The notes beneath the pieces were generated by a model. That model was not told the DNA's origin, ran no database searches, and saw only the letters and a program-made list of their open reading frames with translations. The position numbers and the translations under genes were made by a program. A DNA stretch of 64,000 bases from Amia ocellicauda (lineage: Eukaryota > Chordata > Actinopteri > Amiiformes > Amiidae), in NCBI RefSeq assembly GCF_036373705.1, contig NC_089866.1:4721001-4785000 (forward strand), written 5' to 3'. Below, one piece after another: positions 56,501 through 64,000 of this stretch (within the stretch, counting starts at the first letter, position 1; every line of letters starts with the position of its first letter).

Positions 56501-59500
56501 CCGCTGGCATTTCCAGGGCATCGGGAATGTGTTGCTGAGCGTGGAATTTGAACTCCTGCTCCGTAGCGCCCAGCCCAATGCCCAGCGCTGTGCTGTGCTG
56601 CAGTGCCTCCTTATCTTCTATTTGCAATTTGCAGGCGTCTGACTGTTTTCATACAGGGCGAACCAACACCGGGGTTGTGCTCTGCAGATTGCGCTCCTAT
56701 CCTTGCACAAGAGCAGATTTCCGTGAGGCAAGAGTAACACGCCAGACTGCAGCACAACATGCGTGTCGATGGAGGGGAACGCGATAACATTCAGAACGTA
56801 GAAATCGTGACAAAGTGTGACAGCTAGTGATGAATGCCCCAGTGTGAGGGGAATGAAGGCAGTGAGGTGGACGGGATGGCTCTAACCCCCCAAATAAAAG
56901 CAAATAAAACAAAAACAAGAAACAGACACAAAGATATGATTTGATTATCAAGCTATTGAGGAGTGACCCCGTGACCCCCTGCCGTCTGTGACCCCCGATG
57001 ACCTCGTGACCCCGGGGCCAGTGTTTGTCAGCGAGGATTTGTCCGACGCGGTTCTGGTGGTCAAGGTATCGTTCCGTTGCATATTCACAGTCTTATTCGC
57101 TCGCTCACCTCAAAACAAACACACAGTCAGACTCTGGGAGTGGAGATCCTGAAGTCCAGTCTTTTCCAGCTCCGAAGCTGTCCTGGATTGCATTGTCGTG
57201 AGGAAAGGCTTTCTAAACGATTCACAAATGGGCAAAATGAACTCTGTGACCAAAGAAGACCCCTCCTAACTTGGCATTCACTGTCCTACACTTCGAACAA
57301 CTCTCACACTCAGAGGCCTCTCTCTTTGGAGTCTTGGTTACCTCTGCTTATTGTTATTATTCCTGAGGCTGGGTGGGAGCTGCTGACAGAAAGAGGTGTT
57401 GGCTGTTTTGTAGCTGACTTGTGTATTCGGGTCTTGACTGCACCCCCACCCCCACCACTGGCCGCCTGTCTGGTCCGCTCTACCCCGTGGGTAAACCAGG
57501 AGACGTGACGTCACACACAGGGCGTCCGTTGTGGGCAGAGTTCGAGGTGTTTAGAGCGACCTGAGTCCCTCCAAAACGCTCAGCCACCCCCCTACCCCCC
57601 AACTCCACGTCGTCTATCAGAGCTGTCAGCAGGCAGAGGTATCTGTGTCTCTGTGGCATTAACCCCTGACCTGCCACACTGCCATCCATCAGAGCTTGGC
57701 GCTCGGCGGGAGATAAACAAACTTGGGCCTGGAATCCCGAGGCGGGGAAAACTGATCTGGTGGGGGGGGGTTACAGCGCAGGGTTATCGCAGTCAGACTG
57801 TCCCATTGTCCCGGCAGTATAATTAGGCTTCCTAGTTTGTTTGTTTTGTTGGTGGGGGGGTGGCTTTTAAGTTGCCATCCACAATCATTGTTTGCGTCTC
57901 TCTTTTTTTTCACTGAAAATCTAAATGCCTCTTAACAACAATCTAATTATTCATCCTGTGAAGCTTGAAGAGATCTTTAGGTCAGTTTCTCTTTGGCCCC
58001 GAGTTTATCTTGTTTCTTCGAACACCAACTAACTCTGACCAGAAAAGAACTGTCCCCTAAAATATGGGTTTATTGAGAGGGGTTTAGAGGGGCGAGCTGC
58101 TTAACCCATGAAGTGTCTGTTTCCGTTTGGTATCTCATCGTGTTTTCAAAACCAAAAGCAGAAAGGTAACGTATGGAAACAATCGCACCCGTCGCACGGC
58201 TGATTATGATTTCTGGAGTTTCTGCCGCGAGGAGGATCACGTGTGAGGGCTGTGCTGTGTGATGAATGCTCCTCTGGGGACGGGTTGATGTGCGGAGGAA
58301 TGGCGTGTCCCACCCACTGCCCCCCCGCCCCGGCTGCCCTGACAGGAAGCCGCAATCAGGCAGTGGAGGTGAGCTGTGACCCGGCCCGGCCCGCTCCACC
58401 CAGCTTCCTCTCCACGCTCAGAGGGACACAACCCACCCCCCCACACACTCTACACTGTAAACCAGCGCAGATCCTGCCAAAACACGGCCCATAACCTGCC
58501 AGCGATGCGTGTTCAAAGCGTGTCAAAAACCGGGTTGTTGATCCGAGCAGGCAACAGCACAGATCCCAGGCAAACGAGCGGAGCTGAGATTTGGGTTTTG
58601 GATACCCGGCTCTGGGCTCAACCTGCAGCTGTTTTGTGTGCTCAGTGAAGAGCTGGCAGCAGGAAGAAAGGAGAGGAAGGGGGTCTGGAGCCGGAGACTC
58701 TCCCTGTCACCTGGAGTTCACTTCCAGTTTGTTGGCGGGCCGCAGCACCGCGACTGATTCACAGCTCTCTCTCCGACCGGGCCTCCAGTCCTCCAGATGT
58801 CCTCTCGGCTGTTGTGAATCAGCGTGAATCAGCTTTTGCTGTTAAGGAGTCTTCCCACACAGAGGAAGTCTGTACAGTCTAACAGCATTGTGCTCTGTGT
58901 TGAGTTCTGCTTTGGTTTATACTGGTTTAGTTTTCAAAGTGTGGAATTTGCAGATAGTTGCGTCATTTTCGGAGCCTTTTCAATGTGCTTCCTTTCTGTC
59001 TGGGGACACAAAGAGTTAATGAATCCCTTTTAGCATGCTTCGCTCTGCCGTGAACGAGGCAGGCATTCCCACTACTAACCCCATTCCAAAAGTGCTATTT
59101 TTTTTCTGCAGAGGAAGAAAAAAAATCATTCTGGGAATGGCAGGTATTGAGCAAGCCGACTGAAGCCTAGGCCCCACTTCCTGTGTTGCCAGGGATTCCT
59201 GAAGCCAGGCCAAGGCCTACGTCTGCTCGGGGAGACGTGGTGTTGTGGCCGAGGTGCCGTGGTACAGCTGTGACCCGCTGCCCTAGCAACACATGAAAGG
59301 GGGAAGGGGAAGGGTGTGGGGGGGTGAATTGGGCAAACACAGCTGGCTACTGGGCCCCGTTGGTCGCTGTTGAGCAAGACTGAGATAATATCTGCGTGTT
59401 TGCTCAGGGGATGAAGATTAATCCCCCAGAGCGGTCCAGCACGGCTCTGAGCTGCACCACCGCATTCTTTCATCCGCCTGAACTTCCCCTCTGCTCTCCC

Positions 59501-60210
59501 CCCTTTCTCCTTTCTTTCTCTTTTCTTTTTGTGTATAATTTTTCCAAGAATGGAAAACAAAAGTGAGTTACTCTGACTCTCTGCTCTGATACTGTCAACG
59601 ATACTATTAAAAAAAGCCTGCTCATCCCAATGGGGGGTCTCGGATACAGCGGACGTGCCAGTATCGCTCCGGCCTCCTTGCGCCCCCCCCATACTAGCTC
59701 TGTGGAGAATCCAGCTGAAATACGACTTGCAAGGACTTAATTGGAAAATAAATCCCTGTGAGCTGTCCACATCTTACACAAATATTGCAGAGATTACTAG
59801 TCGGGCGTGTAGTTAATATGAAACGTCTCCCACTGAGATATCGCAAGAGATATTATCAGCAAGTTGACATGACTTTTGTTGGCCCTTTTGTTTTGGGGAA
59901 ATAAAAAAAGGTAGTTTTCAGCGGATTCTAACAATATTTCTCATGAGGGTTACTGAACAAAACAAATCTGTGTAACATTTACACTTTCTTGCATAATCAT
60001 CCACTAAAAAATCTAATCAAATATTAAAATCAAATGGCAGCATTTTCTTGGTCCAATTCATGAGGATAGACGCACAAGCATCCAAATACAATGTTCTCTG
60101 CTTCCACCTTGTGGTTCTACTCCGCAATTACACCCCCAGCACGACTGACGTTACCCCAGCAGGAACAAGCCAATGAAAAGAGGATTGGGAACTGTAACCG
60201 GTTATCCAGT
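53516..60210. other. Intergenic DNA, nothing recognised
   Basis: Mixed sequence with a CA microsatellite at 55930-55951, poly-G and poly-C runs, and CTGCGCAGATCTGC-like bases at 55591-55603 reminiscent of the GC-rich foldback family. No conserved protein frame, tRNA or splice-site chain is seen. Confidence 0.45.
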
Positions 60211-60411
60211 CGATACATTTTAATGCAGCACACAACACACAGCAAAATACAATAAAGCAATACACACACAATGGCACCGGGTCCAGATTAGGCATCTGGT
60301 GAATACGTTCAGTAAGTCACTGTGCAGTCCCCTGTCAGTTCAGAAACACTGCAGAAGATGTTCAACAGGCTGAAAACCCTGCTCTGGTGTCTGGTGGGAT
60401 TGGCCTGGCAG

Positions 60412-61476
60412 TCAGGCTTCCCTGTTGCTTGGGGAGGGGTCAGGGCTGGTGTCTTTCCGGCGGTGTTTCTCCCCCCGGTACTGAAACACCTTGACGCAGT
60501 GGTCAGCAGCGTCAGCCACGTACAGTCGCCCCCGGTTACAGCACGCCAGACCAGCCGGCCGCCGCAGCCCCTCACTGACCACGGGCACGGGGCTCCCGCT
60601 GGCGGGGAAGAGGACCACGCAGCGCCGCTGCTCATCGGATACCAGCAGGCTGCCCTCCGCATCCACGCACACCCCCGCCGGGCTGCCAAAGCTGTGCCCG
60701 TACTTCTTGCCCAGGGTGTGGAGGAGCTTGTGGTTGGCGTCGTAGACCTTGACATCGCCACACTCTTCACTGACCGCAAACCCCCCGTCTGGGGTCCCGC
60801 AGACGTAGCGCGGCCCAGAGAGGCCCGGCACGGCCCGCACGCTCTGCACCCCGAAGCTGGAGGTCAGCCCGAACACGTGCACCCGCCCCGGCTGGTAATC
60901 GGCCACCAGCAGCCGGCCAAAGCTGTCCAGCGCCACGCCCCTGGGGGAGGTGAAGTCACCCAGGCCGATCCACTCCCCTGCGCCAAACCGGGAGTGCGGG
61001 TTGAACACCCTGAGCTTGCCCCCGGGGAAGTCGGTGGCCACCACCATGCCGGCGCGGGTCAGGCTGACGTCCTCAGGCAGGAAAAGCCCCTCAGGGGTGG
61101 CGCACTCCACGACCCTCTGGGTGTTCCCGGCGCGGCTCAGCACCGTGACCCGGGGCTCCTCGTTGCTGCTCACGTACACCGTCCCGTCGGCTGCCACATG
61201 GACCCCGCCCGGCGCTGCTCCCACCCCGCCCAGCCGCCCCACCGCCTGGTTCTGCCGCAGCCGGAGCCGATTCACCAGGTCATCGAGCTCCTGGCCCAGC
61301 CGGGCGGAGCTCTGGCACAGCCGCTGCACCTCCCCCGGGGTCACCATGCCCAGGCCACGGTGGAAACTGAGCAGCGGGGCACAGCGCTGCAGGGTGCCCT
61401 CCGCCTTGGTCTTCAGACCCCTCAGGGTGCGCAGCAGGCTCTCCTTGCGCTGAATCACTTCCAGAGAGTTATCCAT
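60412..61476 (-). CDS. nhlrc4: NHLRC4, long NHL-repeat form
   Basis: A 354-residue protein of unknown function in one coding exon. Residues about 1-80 are a helical, probably coiled-coil N terminus (RKESLLRTLRGLKTKAEGTL, LGQELDDLVNRLRLRQNQ). From about 85 to 335 come roughly six NHL blades (GGVHVAADGTVYVSS, SPRGVALDSFGRLLVADY, SPAGVCVDAEGSLLVSDE, RPAGLACCNRGRLYVADAAD), and the end is a basic tail (KHRRKD). The last third matches human NHLRC4 closely (GGFAVSEECGDV, SDEQRR, VSEGLRRP, VADAADHCVKVFQ); human NHLRC4 is only about 123 residues. No RING or B-box is present, so it is not a TRIM. The start MDNSLEV follows an acceptor at 61486; an earlier ATG in frame lies in the intron. ATTAAA at 60224-60219 may serve for polyadenylation. 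Confidence 0.86.
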   Translation of the reverse strand: MDNSLEVIQRKESLLRTLRGLKTKAEGTLQRCAPLLSFHRGLGMVTPGEVQRLCQSSARLGQELDDLVNRLRLRQNQAVGRLGGVGAAPGGVHVAADGTVYVSSNEEPRVTVLSRAGNTQRVVECATPEGLFLPEDVSLTRAGMVVATDFPGGKLRVFNPHSRFGAGEWIGLGDFTSPRGVALDSFGRLLVADYQPGRVHVFGLTSSFGVQSVRAVPGLSGPRYVCGTPDGGFAVSEECGDVKVYDANHKLLHTLGKKYGHSFGSPAGVCVDAEGSLLVSDEQRRCVVLFPASGSPVPVVSEGLRRPAGLACCNRGRLYVADAADHCVKVFQYRGEKHRRKDTSPDPSPSNREA

Positions 61477-61637
61477 GGCAGGGGTCTGCCAGGGGCGCGG
61501 CACAGAGGGGAGGGCAGGTCACCATGGGGCGTCGAAGAGAAAACACTTCGTTACACAGGGAGTGTAAAACATGCGAGTCTATTCAATGCAGCGATCCACT
61601 CATAAAATGGATCCCTAGGACTGGAGTTAAAACTTAC

Positions 61638-61660
61638 CTGATTGGCAGTTAGGCTGTGAA
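61638..61660 (-). other. nhlrc4: nhlrc4 non-coding first exon, 3' boundary
   Basis: The acceptor at 61486 needs an upstream exon. A consensus donor CAATCAG/GTAAGT lies at 61637, and another (CAGCAG/GTAGGT) at 61929. Either could end a 5' UTR exon. The upstream boundary is unknown and the extent given is nominal. Confidence 0.4.
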
Positions 61661-61939
61661 TGGGTTAATGTTTAGTTTAGTTTAGTTTTAAAGTAATATA
61701 GCAGCACTGATTACAAAGCATATCTCATCCACCTAATCATTCTACTGGAGACACAATATGACACACCTCAGTCGGATGCAAAAACCGGCTCCTTCAAACA
61801 ATACAAAAAAACACCAACCTGGACTCATTATCAACGTGATCTGAGCATTTAAATTAAGAAATATCAATTGGACAAACATAAAAATAAGCCTAGAATGAAG
61901 GCCTATTATGTATAATGCATCAGACCTACCTGCTGTGCT

Positions 61940-64000
61940 GTGTTGGGCGTGGAGTGCGTCGCTGCGACTCTCTGTATCCAGGTGGATGGTCACACACCTG
62001 GGGTCATGTGACCGGCTCTGCTGTTTGCTCAGCGTGGCGGGGGGGGTTGGGATGGTGACAGTGTGGGCAACACGGGCGGGGCAGGACTGACTCTGTATCT
62101 CCCTGTGTAAACTCTGAGCAGCTGCACCACATCAGCTTCAGGTACAGATGAACTTAGTTGAGGTACACAATTACAGGCACTACATTTGTTTTATTCAGCA
62201 TTAAAGGTCGGTTTCAACAGTTTAAACAGTTTCAGGCGATGTTATTATAACGAGCATCACCTGGAACTGATTTTTAAATTACATTTTTATGATATGTTTT
62301 GTGGTTACACCATCACTGCCTCCCTGCAGCTGAGATAATGGACCAAACTCAAGACCAAACTGTATTCTCTCCCCCTTGCATGACAAACCAGCGCCTGCCT
62401 GTGTGTTGTTGTCATCTCTCTGGTCCTGTTCTCATGAAGTTTTGCTCCAGGAAGGTAAGGCACTTGGGACAGGCAGGGCTGCCAACACTCAGGCAACACC
62501 ACACAGTCTTTCATCCTGCAGGAGGGACCATCCAATCTCCAAGGATTTGTCCTTTTATATTCAGTCTTTTGTCCTTCCACCGATAGATCTCCATGGATTA
62601 CGCTCATACAGTGAGCAATGTTGTCTGGATATATTTTCCGAGGGTGCCGTTGGCGTGCGAAACAAAAACAGACAAACAGACACAAGCAGACGACAAAAGA
62701 ACAGACTCAGACTGACAGGTTCAGACCCAACCAACAAAGACCCCATCCTCTTTAAAGAGAGAGGAGGCCTGTCAGAGCCCTGGCTGGCCCAGTCGCCAAG
62801 TCATTTAGTTTGGCAGCAGCCTGGGATGGTGATGGCAGAAATAAAAATACACTCCTCTCCCAGGCACTGGCGGCTGACCTTTCCCGAGCGGGAGATTGCC
62901 AGGTGGAGGAGCGGGCCTGGTGTCTGCAGTCGCTGCCCCCTGCCGCATTGTAATGGGCTGGGCGCTCCGAGGGTGACAGGCGGCTCGGACCGGCTCCGGT
63001 AAAGTGCCGCTCGGGGCTCTGACCTTTGGAGAGGCGATCGACCCAGCGACAGGTAAGCCGAGCGCAGACATTTAGCTCAGGGACCAATTTCACCTTTAAT
63101 ACGGTAGCTTCCCCGTGTCAGCCCCGATATCGCGGGAGCTAAAACTCTGTGCCAGCCTGCATTAGGCGGCCCTGTCCCTCTCGGAGCAGGTGTCCCGTTG
63201 GACCGGCCTGACCTGACCTGGCCTGCCCCCTGGTGGCTGCAGGACCTGGAAGGAGCACCGACCGGGGGGACAGAGACCCCAAGTTCAACAGCTGAAGCTC
63301 GAGAAGCTGCATGTGGGATTTGTGTCTGCTGCACTGATTTGATTTAGTCAGTTGTTGGTGTTTGAAAAAATTCTATCGTGTCACGCAGCCTGAATTTAAA
63401 TGGAGACGCTCAGGATTAAAGAGCTGTAACTTTTTAGACTGATATGTTTAACCGTGAAGAATAATGTGTGAATAACTGTCTTATTTTGTAGTCTGCATGC
63501 AAAAACTCAGAAAGCCAATGTTCTGCATTTATTTTTAGCCTTTCACTCGTCATAGACCGCAAGTGTGTGTTTTCTTATAACCGTCTTCTTGTGTGGTGTC
63601 TTATTATTTAGTTTATAAATGTTTATTTATTTAATCTGTCAACTTGGCTAGACCAAGGGTCTAGCACACCAAGGATGAAGGGGTTGCATGCAGCCATTTG
63701 CTTCCAAACAACTACACCGAAAACAACAGCAGCAAAAGAGGCTTGTTCCATATGGTGACTCAATAGTTATCAACTCCCACCACAAAAAAGAAAAGCCTGA
63801 CTCAGAAAGTTCTCAGGATTGTTACAAACACAGCCTTGCCAAACTCAGACGTGCAAAAACTCCATTCAACGCCTAATTAGAAGCCTAAAAAGTTTGTAAA
63901 ACAGGGTATTACTCCTGAGTGCTGCAAAGTTTCCTTTGAACACGTTTGACTTCTTAACATTTCACACCCCATGGAGCGAGGCAAAGCACAACCTGGTCCC
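61940..64000. other. Right flank, no gene recognised
   Basis: Mixed GC-rich then AT-rich DNA upstream of nhlrc4. Open frames are short and not conserved. Only the CTCF-like motif stands out. Confidence 0.4.
63223..63236 (-). promoter_or_regulatory. Strong CTCF-like motif
   Basis: CTGCCCCCTGGTGG, on the minus strand CCACCAGGGGGCAG, equals the vertebrate CTCF core consensus over 14 bases. It lies upstream of nhlrc4 near the right edge. Occupancy is not shown by sequence alone. Confidence 0.6.

Noticed and set aside
60322-61605. 427-codon plus-strand open frame opposite nhlrc4
   Set aside because: It is the antisense of a GC-rich NHL gene. Its translation is low-complexity (Pro, His, Ala, Gly) and has no recognisable domain, while the minus strand encodes clear NHL repeats.
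62376-63002. 208-codon plus-strand frame near the right edge
   Set aside because: There is no recognisable domain, no coding-like composition and no supporting splice or promoter context.
1-64000. Search for tRNA, rRNA, CRISPR arrays, retroviral or Polinton-like elements
   Set aside because: No cloverleaf A/B-box pairs, rRNA stretches, spaced direct repeats, gag/pol/env-like frames or LTR pairs were recognised by eye.

Overview
The window looks like nuclear DNA of a ray-finned fish. It has short spliced vertebrate genes with GT-AG introns, Tc1-like DNA transposons, CR1-like LINE 3' ends, and many AT-rich and purine-rich microsatellites. Most genes belong to the neighbourhood that in human sits on 16p13.3 (IFT140, CCDC78, ANTKMT, METRN, NHLRC4), which fixes the lineage as a bony vertebrate. 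The exact species cannot be read from the sequence.

Layout. 1-2.0 kb: the 5' end of ift140 (minus strand, running off the left edge). 2.5-11.5 kb: two tandem plus-strand copies of a trim56-type antiviral RING/B-box/coiled-coil/NHL gene. Each has its whole coding region in one exon, and each follows a non-coding first exon with an interferon-response-like element in front. 11.6-12.2 kb: a single-coding-exon Tctex1-type dynein light chain (minus). 13.1-18.2 kb: ccdc78 in 15 coding exons (plus). 19.3-23.2 kb: antkmt in 5 coding exons (minus), with a Tc1 deletion derivative in an intron. 23.3-34.4 kb: no recognisable gene, but purine tracts and LINE ends. 37.8-43.8 kb: metrn in 4 coding exons (minus), with a GC-AG first intron. 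43.9-60.2 kb: no recognisable gene; it holds an orphan CpG-rich block, microsatellites, three LINE ends and a perfect 71-bp-arm palindrome. 60.4-61.6 kb: nhlrc4 (minus) in a long form about three times the human protein. 61.7-64 kb: no recognised gene apart from its 5' exon and a strong CTCF-like motif.

How the genes relate. ift140, the Tctex1-type light chain and ccdc78 all belong to cilium or dynein biology and are packed into the left third. antkmt (mitochondrial ADP/ATP carrier methylation), metrn (secreted neurotrophic factor) and nhlrc4 (function unknown) are unrelated in role but conserved in linkage. The trim56 pair is the most dynamic part: the RING/B-box halves are about 99% identical in DNA while the C-terminal NHL halves are strongly diverged. 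This is a mosaic best explained by gene conversion of the catalytic half together with divergence of the target-binding half.
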